Below, piece by piece: positions 49,134 to 58,089 of a stretch of 64,000 nucleotides of DNA. Source of the DNA: Sphingomonas immobilis (GTDB lineage: Bacteria; Pseudomonadota; Alphaproteobacteria; Sphingomonadales; Sphingomonadaceae); NCBI RefSeq assembly GCF_030580995.1, contig NZ_JAUQSZ010000007.1:1-64000 (forward strand). The letters are read 5' to 3'. Every line of letters starts with the position of its first letter. The stretch's first letter is position 1. The translations under genes and the position numbers were made by a program. A model generated the notes under the pieces. It worked only from the letters and a program-made list of their open reading frames with translations, searched no databases and was not told where the DNA came from.

Positions 49134-52100
49134 AGGACGCCCTGCAACGCAATGCACAGGCGCTGTGGCTGGCGGCGATCCTGCTGATCGCGGGCGGCGT
49201 CTTCGCGGCGACGCGGATGCCGGTCAGTCTGTTCCCGCATATCGATTTCCCGCGCGTCGTCGTCTCGATCGATGCCGGAGACCGCGATGCGCAGCAGATG
49301 ACGGCGGAGATCACGCGCCCGATCGAGATCGCCCTGCGTGCGGTGCCGAGTGTGACGCGCGTGCGGTCCACGACCAGCCGGGGATCGGCGGAGGTCGCCG
49401 TGGATTTCCCATGGAGCCAGGACATGGTCGCGGCGACGCTCGCGGTGCAGACTGCGCTGGCGACGACACTGCCCGATCTGCCTGCAGGCACGCGCTTCGA
49501 CGTGCGCCGCTCCGATCCGACGATCTTTCCCGTGCTCGGCATCGCGCTGACATCCGACAGCCTCGACCAGAATGCGCTGCGCCAGATCGCCGAGTTGAAC
49601 GTCCGCCCTGCGCTGACGGCGGTGCCCGGCGTTGCGGGGATCGACATCCTCGGCGGCTCCCCGCGCGAACTCGCGGTCGACGTCGATCCCGCCAAGGCGC
49701 AGGCGCTCGGCCTGTCGCTCGACGCCATCGCGGCGACGATCGGCAAGGCCAATGCGGTGCGCGGCGTCGGCAAACTGGAGGATCGCCACCGGCTCTATCT
49801 CGTCCTGAGCGAGAACCGGATCGCCACCATCGCCGATCTCGCCGCGACGCCGGTGAAGGCCGCGACGGGCAGCGCCGCCGGCATCGTCACGCTCGGCCAG
49901 ATCGCGACGATACATCCCTCGATCGCGCCGAATTTCACCAAGGTTTCCTCGGGCGGGCGCGACGCCGTGCTCGTCAACGTCCGCCAGTCGCTGACCGGTG
50001 ACACGGTGCGGATCGTGCAGGAGGTGGACGCGCGTCTCGCCGGCCTCGGCCTGCCGCCGAGCGTCAAGGTGACGCCGTTCTACGATCAGTCCGAACTGGT
50101 GACGGGTGCCGCCAATGCAGTGCGCGACGCGATCCTGATCGGCGCGGTGCTGGCCGGGCTGGTGCTGTTCCTGTTCCTGCGCTCGACCCGGCTGATGATC
50201 ATCACCGGGCTGATGCTGCCCGCCGTCCTCGCCGCGACCTGCCTCGTCCTGTTTGCGTTCGGGATGAGCTTCAACATGATGACGCTCGGCGGGATGGCCG
50301 CGGCGGTCGGCCTTGTCGTGGACGATGCGGTGGTGATGCTCGAACATATCATGCGCCGGTTGCAGGAGGGCGAGAAGGCGGTCGGAAAGGCCGCTGCCGA
50401 AATGTCCAAGCCGCTGATCGGATCGACGGCGGCGACGATTGTGGTGTTCATGCCGCTTGCCTTCGTCAGCGGCGTGACGGGCGGCTTCTTCAAGGCGCTG
50501 GCGCTGACGATGGTCGCCGCGCTTGGCCTTTCGTTGGTGTTCGCACGCCTCGTCCTGCCACTGCTCGCCGAGCGGTGGGTGCGCGCAAAGGACGTCGAGG
50601 CGGCGGAGAAGGCCGGCAGTTTCCAGCAAAGAATCGAACGGTGGAACGACAAGGCCACGGATCGCGCGCTGGCGCGGCCCGGCGTGTTCGTCATGCTGAC
50701 CGGCGTCGGGCTTGCGGTGCTGGGCTACGCCGCATGGAACCACGTGCCCTCGGGCTTCATGCCGGCGATGGACGAGGGCGGCTTCATCCTCGACTACAAG
50801 GCGCAATCGGGCGCTGCGCTGAACGACACCGACCGGCTGCTGAAACAGGTCGAGCAGATCATCACCGCGACCCCGGAGGTGGCGAGTTATTCCAGGCGGA
50901 CCGGCGTCCAGCTCGGCGGCGGCCTGACCGAGGCTGACGAGGGCGATTATTTCATTCGCCTGAAGAATGGATCGCGCCGTCCGATCGACGAAGTAATGGC
51001 TGATATCCGCAGCCAGGTTGAATCCAGAGTACCGGGCCTTCAGATCGAGACGGCGCAGTTGATGGAGGATCTGATTGGCGATCTCACGGCGGTGCCCCAG
51101 CCGGTCGAGGTCAAATTGTTCGGCGACGATCCCAAGGTGTTGGCGGATTCGGCCAAGCGCGTGGGCGAGACGATCGGCAAGATCAGCGGCATCGTCGAAG
51201 TGGTCGATGGCCTGCGCGTCGCGGGCGATGCGCTGACGGTGAAGGTCGATCCCGCCGCCGCGCTCCAGCAGGGGCTCGATCCCGATGCGATTTCCACGCA
51301 GATCGAGGCGCTTGTCGCCGGTACGCAATCGACGCAGCTTCGCATCGGCGAACAGCTCGTCACGGCGCGCGTCCGGGCGCCGGCCGAGTTGCGGACGCGC
51401 GTCGATGCGCTCGTCCGCCTGCCGCTGACCGCACCCGATGGGCATCTTGTGCGGCTGGGGCAGGTCGCGACCGTTGCCGTCACGCCGGGGCAGGAGCAGA
51501 TCACGCGCGAGGATCTCGCGCCCTTCGTCGCCGTGACCGCACGGCTCGAAGGCCGCGATCTCGGATCGGGCATGAAAGACGTGCAGGCGGCGGTGCGGGG
51601 GCTGCATCTGCCCGCCTCGGTACGCGTCGATTATGGTGGCCTCTATGCGCAGCAACAGCAGAGTTTCGCCGATCTGACCGTGGTGTTCCTGGCGGCCCTG
51701 CTGCTGAGCGCACTGTTGCTGACGTTCCTGTTCGGGAGGCTCGCCTGGACGCTGGCGGCGATTGCGACGGTGCTGCTCTCGGCCGCGATGGTGCTGGTGG
51801 GGCTCTGGATCACCGGCATCGAGCTCGACATTTCGGCGCTGATGGGGCTGACGATGGTGGTCGGCATGGTCACCGAACTGGTGATCTTCTTCCTCGCCGA
51901 GCTGCCGGGCGAGGCGGTGATCGATATCGCAGCGCTGCGCGAGGCGGGCCGCAAACGCCTGCGGCCGATCCTGATGTCCGCGCTCATCGCCGCGCTGACG
52001 CTGGCACCGCTGGCGCTTGGCCTGTCGCGCGGCGCGGGCCTGCAACGCCCGCTCGCTACCGCGATTATCTTCGGCCTGACGGCTGCGGTGCCGCTGGTGC

Positions 52101-52159
52101 TGGTGTTCCTACCGGCGCTGATTCTGCTCTTGCCAAAGCGGCACAGCATCTTCCACTAG
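49130..52159 (+). CDS. RND-family efflux transporter
   Basis: A 1009-residue inner-membrane proton antiporter. It begins 'WLAAILLIAGGVFAATRMPV' and 'SLFPHIDFPRVVVSIDAGD', has two large periplasmic loops, and carries 'AAVGLVVDDAVVMLEHIMRR' in TM4, where the paired Asp residues relay protons in drug-type (HAE) pumps. Heavy-metal (HME) pumps have a single acidic residue there, so drug-like or organic substrates are somewhat favoured. GTG start 49130 overlaps the adaptor stop by four bases; the open frame back to 47726 is out-of-frame overlap with upstream genes. The substrate is unknown. Confidence 0.92.
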   Translation: MKDALQRNAQALWLAAILLIAGGVFAATRMPVSLFPHIDFPRVVVSIDAGDRDAQQMTAEITRPIEIALRAVPSVTRVRSTTSRGSAEVAVDFPWSQDMVAATLAVQTALATTLPDLPAGTRFDVRRSDPTIFPVLGIALTSDSLDQNALRQIAELNVRPALTAVPGVAGIDILGGSPRELAVDVDPAKAQALGLSLDAIAATIGKANAVRGVGKLEDRHRLYLVLSENRIATIADLAATPVKAATGSAAGIVTLGQIATIHPSIAPNFTKVSSGGRDAVLVNVRQSLTGDTVRIVQEVDARLAGLGLPPSVKVTPFYDQSELVTGAANAVRDAILIGAVLAGLVLFLFLRSTRLMIITGLMLPAVLAATCLVLFAFGMSFNMMTLGGMAAAVGLVVDDAVVMLEHIMRRLQEGEKAVGKAAAEMSKPLIGSTAATIVVFMPLAFVSGVTGGFFKALALTMVAALGLSLVFARLVLPLLAERWVRAKDVEAAEKAGSFQQRIERWNDKATDRALARPGVFVMLTGVGLAVLGYAAWNHVPSGFMPAMDEGGFILDYKAQSGAALNDTDRLLKQVEQIITATPEVASYSRRTGVQLGGGLTEADEGDYFIRLKNGSRRPIDEVMADIRSQVESRVPGLQIETAQLMEDLIGDLTAVPQPVEVKLFGDDPKVLADSAKRVGETIGKISGIVEVVDGLRVAGDALTVKVDPAAALQQGLDPDAISTQIEALVAGTQSTQLRIGEQLVTARVRAPAELRTRVDALVRLPLTAPDGHLVRLGQVATVAVTPGQEQITREDLAPFVAVTARLEGRDLGSGMKDVQAAVRGLHLPASVRVDYGGLYAQQQQSFADLTVVFLAALLLSALLLTFLFGRLAWTLAAIATVLLSAAMVLVGLWITGIELDISALMGLTMVVGMVTELVIFFLAELPGEAVIDIAALREAGRKRLRPILMSALIAALTLAPLALGLSRGAGLQRPLATAIIFGLTAAVPLVLVFLPALILLLPKRHSIFH

Positions 52160-52224
52160 GCCGCGAACCTACCTGCAAGTTCGTCCGGTTACGCATCGCC
52201 TTGGAAAAAGGCCCCGGCGAGCCA

Positions 52225-53442
52225 CTATTGGCGCGGCGGTGTCGTCTCGATCCACTTCGGACAATTGGCGGAGGTAAGCGGCGGCGGTGCGTCGGCGCGC
52301 AGCCTCAGGCGCGGGGTCAGCGCCGTCAGCGCGCGCACATAGGCATCGGTGAAAACGCCCTGACACGCGGCGCTGATGTGCGACAATTCGGGGATGGCGA
52401 TGCCCTTGATCGCGGGCAGATCGTCGGCGTGGACGCCGCGTACGTTCGCGGCCTTGAGCAGCGGTGCCCATCCCTTCGCGCGCGGCAGCAGACTGTCCTC
52501 GACCGCGCGCAATGCCGGTGCGGAGGGCGGGCGCACGAACACCACCTCGCCGCCGCGCGCCCGGATCGCGGCGACATCGGCCCGGGTCTTGGCGAGGGTA
52601 TGGGCAATCACCTTGGCGTCGGGCTTGAGGATGTGGAAAATGATCATCCACATGCGGATCGCGTGCGCCCGGACGAAGCCGTTGCGTTCGACTTCGGTCC
52701 ACAGCGAGAACTGGCGGTCGTCGTGCGTGCGGCCGAGCTTCCACACGTCGTCATACGGCCCGCGCGCCCCGGGCACCCAGCCGTGATCGAGCTTTCCGAC
52801 CGTGTTGCTAAACTTGTTGTCGTCGTCGAGCATCGCGAGCTGTCGGCGCAGGCCGCGGTAAAGCTGCGACGACAGCCGCGCGCTGGGTGATTCCCACTTC
52901 GCCGCCTTCATCGACGTCTCGCCGATGCCGATACTGTCGCGGAAATAAGATTGGTCGGCGATCCCGACGATCACCAGCCCTTTGTACTGCGAATCCGCGA
53001 CCATCTTCAACACCGGCTCGGCATTGGTGCCTTCCAGCCCAAGCTGGACAGGACGTACGCCGGTCATCTTCTGGAAGCGATCGAGATCGGTATCGAACAG
53101 GATGCGCGAATCTCCGACAATCACCGCTGGCGGGTTTTCCGACGCGAGCCGGTGCCATTGCTCCGCCCAAGCCGACGGATCGGTGCCGAGATCGCCCGCC
53201 TCGTAACCGAGCGCGCGAGAACGCCATTCCCACAATGCGGTCAGCGCGAGTACCAGCACGACCGCAATCGCCAGCATCTTCAGCCAGGGAAGGGGAGGCA
53301 CGTCGCGCTCGGGCACCGGTTGCGCGATGCCGGGCCGGTCCGACGCGGTCAGCCGCAACCCCGGCGACATCGGGCCGTGATGCGCGTTGGGCCCCTGGGC
53401 CGAGACGACCGCGTCCTCAGAACTGAAAATAGATGAAGGCAT
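52225..53442 (-). CDS. SGNH-fold protein, likely partner of the MBOAT acyltransferase
   Basis: A 405-residue membrane-anchored protein: one hydrophobic segment near residues 48-68 ('WLKMLAIAVVLVLALTALWE'), then a periplasmic domain with 'AVIVGDSRILFDTDLDRFQK', the GDS block of SGNH hydrolase-like O-acetyltransferases, and 'LEGTNAEPVLKMVAD' and 'IVGIADQSYF'. Its N-terminus has a second ATG at 53454, but ATG 53442 follows an ideal 'ggaggaggca' site. It overlaps the end of the MBOAT gene by 26 bases, so they are coupled. Together they resemble AlgI/AlgJ or PatA/PatB-type pairs that move acyl groups onto an extracellular polymer. Confidence 0.82.
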   Translation of the reverse strand: MPSSIFSSEDAVVSAQGPNAHHGPMSPGLRLTASDRPGIAQPVPERDVPPLPWLKMLAIAVVLVLALTALWEWRSRALGYEAGDLGTDPSAWAEQWHRLASENPPAVIVGDSRILFDTDLDRFQKMTGVRPVQLGLEGTNAEPVLKMVADSQYKGLVIVGIADQSYFRDSIGIGETSMKAAKWESPSARLSSQLYRGLRRQLAMLDDDNKFSNTVGKLDHGWVPGARGPYDDVWKLGRTHDDRQFSLWTEVERNGFVRAHAIRMWMIIFHILKPDAKVIAHTLAKTRADVAAIRARGGEVVFVRPPSAPALRAVEDSLLPRAKGWAPLLKAANVRGVHADDLPAIKGIAIPELSHISAACQGVFTDAYVRALTALTPRLRLRADAPPPLTSANCPKWIETTPPRQ

Positions 53443-54889
53443 TGCCTCCTCCATGTTCGATGACGATGGCGAAGGCCATCAGCGTGAGCGCCGAGACGAT
53501 CACCGCCGGCGGCACCTTCGCCAGTGTCGCCTCCAGCGTACGGTTGCGCATGACCCAGTGCGCCGCGACGATGCCGCCGACGATGACGAGCGTCGTCACC
53601 AGATAGATGCCAGCGAGCAGTGGTGGTCCATGCGGGCTCAATCCGAACATGCCGGTCAGCACCGCCCACGCGCCGCCGAAGGTCTTGGCGCGGAAGAACA
53701 CCCAGGCGATATTGGTTAGCGCGAACGTCAGGACGCCCACCGCGACCAGCACCGCCGGCCCCGGCCGCCACGGCACGTGCTTGCGGATCGCGCGCTCGAC
53801 GACGAGGTAGAGGCCGTGCAGCCCGCCCCACACGACGAATGTCCAGTTTGCGCCGTGCCACAGCCCGCCCAGCAGCATCGTCGCCATCAGCGCGAGATAG
53901 GTCCGCGCCTCGCCGTGCCGGCTGCCGCCGAGCGGGATGTAGAGATAGTCGCGCAGCCACGACGACAGCGTAATGTGCCAGCGCCGCCAGAAATCGGAGA
54001 AGCCGATCGCGGCATAGGGAAAGCGGAAATTGTCCGGCATGGCGAAACCCATGCACATCGCGACGCCGATCGCGGTGGTAGAATAGCCCGCGAAATCGCA
54101 GAAGATCTGGCCCGAAAAGGCGAGCGTGCCGACCCACGCATCGACGAAGCCGGGCGGGCTGTGCGCGCTGTCATAGACTTTCTCGACCGCCGGCGCGAGG
54201 AAGCCGTCGGCGAGGACCATCTTCTGGAAGATGCCGAGGATCATCAGCGACAGCCCGAACGCCATCTGGTTGGGCGTCGCACGGCGCGGTTCCGCGAACT
54301 GCGGCACCAGTTCGGTCGGCCGCATGATCGGCCCGGCGACGAGGTGCGGGAAGAAGGTCACGAACAGCGCGTAGTCGAGGAAATTGCGCGCCGGTGCCGC
54401 TCGCCGCAGGTACACGTCGAGCGTGTAGGAGAGCGTCGCGAAGGTGTAGAACGAGATGCCGACCGGCAGCACGATGTCGTATTGCGGCGGCGCGTAATGC
54501 ACGCCGAACTCGCTCAATAGCCCCGCGAAGCTGTCGACCGCGAACTGGCCGTATTTGAAATAGGCCAGCATGCCGAGATTGACGACGACCGAGATCAGCA
54601 TCCATAGCCGCCGCACCCACTGGCTCCGCGCCTTGACGAGTTGCTGCGCCGCCACCCAATCAACGATCGTCGAGACCCACAGCAGGATGACGAACGGCGG
54701 GTTCCAGGCCGAATAGAACAGATAGCTGGCGAGCAGCAGGAAGACCTTCTTCGCCGTCCAGCCGAACGGAATCGAATAGATCGCCAGAACCACGGCAAAG
54801 AAGACGAAGAACGTCAGCGAATTGAAAACCAGATGCCGCCCCCAGCACGCGGGATTCGATCCCGTGTTTTCATGATAGTACGCAAGCAC
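53417..54889 (-). CDS. MBOAT family O-acyltransferase (AlgI-like)
   Basis: A multi-pass membrane acyltransferase of about 470-490 residues. Motifs: 'FNSLTFFVFFAVVLAIY', 'YILPVGISFYTFATLSYTLD'-like sequence, 'FFPHLVAGPIMRPTELVPQF' and 'LLGGLWHGANWTFVVWGGLH', whose His in WHG is the catalytic residue of the family. It passes acyl groups to a periplasmic partner, here the SGNH protein encoded next. The start is unclear. GTG 54889 has no ribosome site and adds about 19 residues containing a hairpin-forming sequence. Homologues begin 'MVFNSLxF', which would need the CTG at 54832. Confidence 0.9.
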   Translation of the reverse strand: MLAYYHENTGSNPACWGRHLVFNSLTFFVFFAVVLAIYSIPFGWTAKKVFLLLASYLFYSAWNPPFVILLWVSTIVDWVAAQQLVKARSQWVRRLWMLISVVVNLGMLAYFKYGQFAVDSFAGLLSEFGVHYAPPQYDIVLPVGISFYTFATLSYTLDVYLRRAAPARNFLDYALFVTFFPHLVAGPIMRPTELVPQFAEPRRATPNQMAFGLSLMILGIFQKMVLADGFLAPAVEKVYDSAHSPPGFVDAWVGTLAFSGQIFCDFAGYSTTAIGVAMCMGFAMPDNFRFPYAAIGFSDFWRRWHITLSSWLRDYLYIPLGGSRHGEARTYLALMATMLLGGLWHGANWTFVVWGGLHGLYLVVERAIRKHVPWRPGPAVLVAVGVLTFALTNIAWVFFRAKTFGGAWAVLTGMFGLSPHGPPLLAGIYLVTTLVIVGGIVAAHWVMRNRTLEATLAKVPPAVIVSALTLMAFAIVIEHGGGNAFIYFQF

Positions 54890-54893
54890 CCGG

Positions 54894-54919
54894 CGATCAC
54901 ATGATCGGCCAACTAGTTG
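54894..54919. promoter_or_regulatory. two adjacent palindromes in a divergent gap
   Basis: CGATCA-CA-TGATCG (54894-54907) and CAACTAGTTG (54910-54919) sit side by side between the divergent MBOAT and GH13 genes. Such paired dyads are typical operator geometry. No regulator gene is adjacent. Confidence 0.35.
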
Positions 54920-55023
54920 AACGTAACATGCGGCAATATGGGAGTCGATGCAGAATGCCGCAGCGCAGCGATCGGTTGCGCGAGGTCATGGCCGTTCCTT
55001 GACGAGTGCGCTAAGCATGCCGC

Positions 55024-56595
55024 GTGACAGCGGAAACAAGACCGAGCCCCTGGTGGGAACGCGGCGTGATCTACCAGATCTACCCGCGCTCGTTTCAGGA
55101 TACCGATGGTGACGGCGTCGGCGATCTCGCCGGGATCGCGGCGCGGCTGGACTATGTCGCGTCGCTCGGCGTCGATGCGATCTGGCTTTCGCCGATCTTC
55201 CCCTCGCCGATGGACGATTTCGGCTATGACGTGAGCGACTATTGCGGGATCGAGCCGATGTTCGGCGATCTCGCGGGGTTCGACCGGCTGCTGGCGGCGG
55301 TGCATGCGCGCGGGCTGAAGCTGCTGCTCGATTTCGTGCCCAATCACAGTTCCGACCGGCACGCCTGGTTCGTCGAGAGCCGCTCGTCACGCGACAATCC
55401 GAAGCGCGACTGGTACATCTGGCGCGACGCCGCGCCGGACGGCGGGCCGCCCAACAACTGGATCAGCGATTTCGGCGGCTCGTCCTGGGAATGGGACGAG
55501 GGCACCGGCCAATATTACCTCCACGCCTTCCTGAAATCGCAGCCCGATCTCAACTGGCGCAACCCGGATCTGCGCGCGGCGATGATGCGCGTGCTGCGCT
55601 TCTGGCTGGATCGCGGCGTCGACGGCTTTCGGATCGACGTGCTGTGGCACATCGTCAAGGCCGAAGAGCTGCCCGACAATCCGCTCAATCCCGACTGGAC
55701 GCCCGATCGCACCGAGCGTGACCGGCTGATCCAGGCGTTTTCGACCGATCAGCCCGAGGCGCATGCGATCTCCGCAGATTTCCGCGCGCTGGCCGACAGC
55801 TACGGTGAGCGCGTGCTGGTCGGCGAGATCTTCCTGCCCAATGACCGCCACGCGCGCTGGTACGGCACGCCTGAACGGCCCCAGGTGCATCTGCCGTTCA
55901 ATTTCCAGCTCATCGAGAACCCGTGGAATGCCGCCGTGCTGCGGCGGGTGATCGCCGACTATGAGGCGAGCCTGCCGTCCTATGGTTGGCCGAATTGGGT
56001 GATGGGGAGTCATGATGCGGCGCGCATCGCCGCGCGTATCGGCGAAGCGCGGGCGCGCGTCGCGGCGATGCTGCTGCTGACGTTGCGCGGTACGCCGACG
56101 CTGTATCAGGGCGACGAACTCGGCATCGGCGAGGTGGCGATCCCGCCCGATCGCATCCGCGACCCGCAGCATTTCCGCCAGCCAACGCTGAACATCGGCC
56201 GCGACCGCTCGCGCACGCCGATGCCGTGGAATGCGACGCCCTTCGCCGGGTTCAGCACCGTCGAGCCCTGGCTGCCGCTGAATGGCGACTGGCCGGCGCG
56301 CAACGTGGCGGCGGAGGAGCGCGATCCGGCGTCGATGCTGGCTTTCTACCGGCGGTTGCTGGCGCTGCGCCGCGCGGAGGAGGCGCTGGCGCTCGGCGAC
56401 TTCGCACTGCTCTCCGCGCCGGACGGCGTGCTGGCCTATGAGCGATCGCGGGGCGGGCGGCGGCTGCGCGTGCTGCTCAATCTCACCTCGAAGGAGGTAA
56501 CGATGGAGTGGCAGGGAGCGCCGCTGCTCTCGACGCTGACCAGCGCGCCCGAACCGGGCAAACTCCGTGCCGACGAAGGAGTCGTAATCGCATGA
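55024..56595 (+). CDS. GH13 alpha-glucosidase (oligo-1,6-glucosidase-like)
   Basis: A 523-residue cytoplasmic glycoside hydrolase without a signal peptide. GH13 regions in order: 'VIYQIYPRSFQDTDGDGVGD', 'LLLDFVPNHSSDRHAWF' (region I, about 103), 'GVDGFRIDVLWH' (region II with the nucleophile Asp), 'RVLVGEIFLP' (region III acid Glu, about 267) and 'WVMGSHDAARI' (region IV, about 329). 'GYDVSDYCGIEPMFG' is typical of exo-acting alpha-glucosidases. GTG start 55024. Its stop overlaps the glycosyltransferase start by four bases, suggesting joint work on an alpha-glucoside or glycogen-type polymer. Confidence 0.93.
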   Translation: MTAETRPSPWWERGVIYQIYPRSFQDTDGDGVGDLAGIAARLDYVASLGVDAIWLSPIFPSPMDDFGYDVSDYCGIEPMFGDLAGFDRLLAAVHARGLKLLLDFVPNHSSDRHAWFVESRSSRDNPKRDWYIWRDAAPDGGPPNNWISDFGGSSWEWDEGTGQYYLHAFLKSQPDLNWRNPDLRAAMMRVLRFWLDRGVDGFRIDVLWHIVKAEELPDNPLNPDWTPDRTERDRLIQAFSTDQPEAHAISADFRALADSYGERVLVGEIFLPNDRHARWYGTPERPQVHLPFNFQLIENPWNAAVLRRVIADYEASLPSYGWPNWVMGSHDAARIAARIGEARARVAAMLLLTLRGTPTLYQGDELGIGEVAIPPDRIRDPQHFRQPTLNIGRDRSRTPMPWNATPFAGFSTVEPWLPLNGDWPARNVAAEERDPASMLAFYRRLLALRRAEEALALGDFALLSAPDGVLAYERSRGGRRLRVLLNLTSKEVTMEWQGAPLLSTLTSAPEPGKLRADEGVVIA

Positions 56596-57602
56596 AAATC
56601 GCGATGCTCGCGCCGATCGCCTGGCGTACGCCGCCGCGCGGCTATGGTCCGTGGGAACTCGTCACCAGCCTGCTGACCGAGGCGCTGGTCGCGCGCGGGG
56701 TGGACGTCACGCTCTTCGCCACACTCGACAGCATCACCGCCGCGACACTCGATGGCGTCGTCCCGGCGGCGTACAGCGAGGATCCGTCGATCGACGCGAA
56801 GGTCTGGGAATTCCGGCACCTCGCGCACCTGTTCGATCAGGCCGGTCGCTTCGACCTGATCCACAATCAGGCGGATTTCCCGGCGCATGCCTTTGCCGGG
56901 TTGGTCGACACGCCAATGGTGACGACGATCCACGGCTTCTCCTCGGATCGCATCCTGCCGATGTACGCGCCCTATCAGGACCGCGTGCATTACGTCGCGA
57001 TCAGCGACGCCGACCGCCATCCCGATCTGCGCTACGCCGCGCGCATCCATCACGGCATCGTGATCGACGAATTTCCGTTCGATCCGGCGGGCAGCGAAGA
57101 CCTGCTCTTCTTCGGTCGCATCCATCCCGACAAAGGGCCCGCCGAGGCGATTGCCGCCGCGCGCGCGAGCGGTCGACGCCTCGATATGTACGGCATCGTG
57201 CAGGATTCGGGCTATCACGAGCGCGATGTCGCGCCGGGGATCGACGGCGACATCATCCGCTTTCACGGCGTCGTCGGCGGGGCGGAGCGGCTGCGCGCGT
57301 TGGGGGAGGCGTGGGCGTTGCTTCATCTTATCAACTTCGATGAACCTTTTGGGTTGTCGGTGATCGAGGCGATGGCGTGCGGGACGCCGGTGATCGCGAC
57401 CAATCGCGGATCGATGCCCGAGCTGATAGAAGACGGTGTGACGGGCTTTCTGGTGGAGAACGTCCAGCAGGCGGTCGCCGCGATCGACCGGATCGGGGAG
57501 ATCGACCGCGCCGCCGTCCGCCGCGCGGTGGCCGAACGCTTCTCGGTCGAGCGGATGGCGGACGAGTATCTCGCACTCTACCGGCGGATTCTCGGGCGTT
57601 GA
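56592..57602 (+). CDS. GT4 family glycosyltransferase
   Basis: A 336-residue retaining GT-B glycosyltransferase. The N-terminal domain starts 'MKIAMLAPIAWRTPPRGYGP' and holds 'TIHGFSSDRILP'. The donor domain has 'DLLFFGRIHPDKGPAEAIAA' and 'DEPFGLSVIEAMACGTPVIA', with the E-x7-E donor motif, then 'GSMPELIEDGVTGFLVEN'. The opening phrase and the GYGPWE motif recall small sugar transferases found beside trehalose or glucosylglycerol genes. ATG 56592 overlaps the GH13 stop. Acceptor unknown. Confidence 0.9.
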   Translation: MKIAMLAPIAWRTPPRGYGPWELVTSLLTEALVARGVDVTLFATLDSITAATLDGVVPAAYSEDPSIDAKVWEFRHLAHLFDQAGRFDLIHNQADFPAHAFAGLVDTPMVTTIHGFSSDRILPMYAPYQDRVHYVAISDADRHPDLRYAARIHHGIVIDEFPFDPAGSEDLLFFGRIHPDKGPAEAIAAARASGRRLDMYGIVQDSGYHERDVAPGIDGDIIRFHGVVGGAERLRALGEAWALLHLINFDEPFGLSVIEAMACGTPVIATNRGSMPELIEDGVTGFLVENVQQAVAAIDRIGEIDRAAVRRAVAERFSVERMADEYLALYRRILGR

Positions 57603-57641
57603 CGTTTTGACGCGCGGGGAAGGGGGCGTTAAGGGGCCCGC

Positions 57642-57974
57642 ATGGCTTACAAGGAACCTACATTCAAAGATCGCGCCGCTCTGTCGGCCGATGCGAAGCA
57701 ACGCGCGCTGGAGAAGCTGAAGGCGAAGCCGCCGCTCGACCCCGCCGTCGTCGCCGAACGCGCCGCCGCGCGCGAGGCGAAGGAAAAGGCCGAGGCCGAG
57801 AAGCGCGCCGCCAAGAAGGCCGCGATCGAGCAGGCCAAGCTCGACAAGATCGCCAAGGCCGAAGAGGCCAAGCGCGCCGCCGAGGAAGCCGTTCAGAAGA
57901 CGCAGCTCACCGAGGCCGAGAAGAAGGCCGCCCGCGACGCGCGCTATGCCGCGCGCAAGGCGAAGAAGCGCTAG
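57642..57974 (+). CDS. Lys/Ala/Glu-rich small protein (DUF6481-like)
   Basis: A 110-residue protein almost wholly made of Ala, Lys, Glu and Arg ('LSADAKQRALEKLKAKPPLD', 'AREAKEKAEAEKRAAKKAAI'), predicted to be one long charged helix or coiled coil. It opens 'MAYKEPTFKDRAALSADAKQ', which I recall for the DUF6481 family of sphingomonads and relatives. Function unknown; the strong basic character would suit nucleic-acid or ribosome binding. It is followed by the inverted repeat at 57984-58070. Confidence 0.78.
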   Translation: MAYKEPTFKDRAALSADAKQRALEKLKAKPPLDPAVVAERAAAREAKEKAEAEKRAAKKAAIEQAKLDKIAKAEEAKRAAEEAVQKTQLTEAEKKAARDARYAARKAKKR

Positions 57975-57983
57975 GCCCCTTCC

Positions 57984-58070
57984 ACCGTTCGCCCTGAGCT
58001 TGTCGAAGGGCTGTTCTTCTTTTCAACCGAAGAAAAAGGGCAGGGCTTCGACAAGCTCAGCCCGAACGGT
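57984..58070. repeat. long inverted repeat (sphingomonad-type 'GAGCTTGTCGAAGGG' element), likely bidirectional terminator
   Basis: Arms of about 28-30 bases at 57984-58013 and 58041-58070 are near-perfect inverted copies of a sequence built around 'CCTGAGCTTGTCGAAGGG', with a partly self-pairing centre. I recognise this core as an interspersed repeat common in Sphingomonas-like genomes. It sits exactly between two convergent genes (the DUF6481-like protein and nadE), so it can act as a terminator for both. Confidence 0.8.
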
Positions 58071-58089
58071 TTTGGGACTCGCCCGTACG

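Noticed and set aside
48974..52045. 1023-codon minus-strand open frame across the RND pump
   Set aside because: Length alone is impressive, but it is antisense to a full RND transporter and extremely rich in His, Arg and Gln with no domain.
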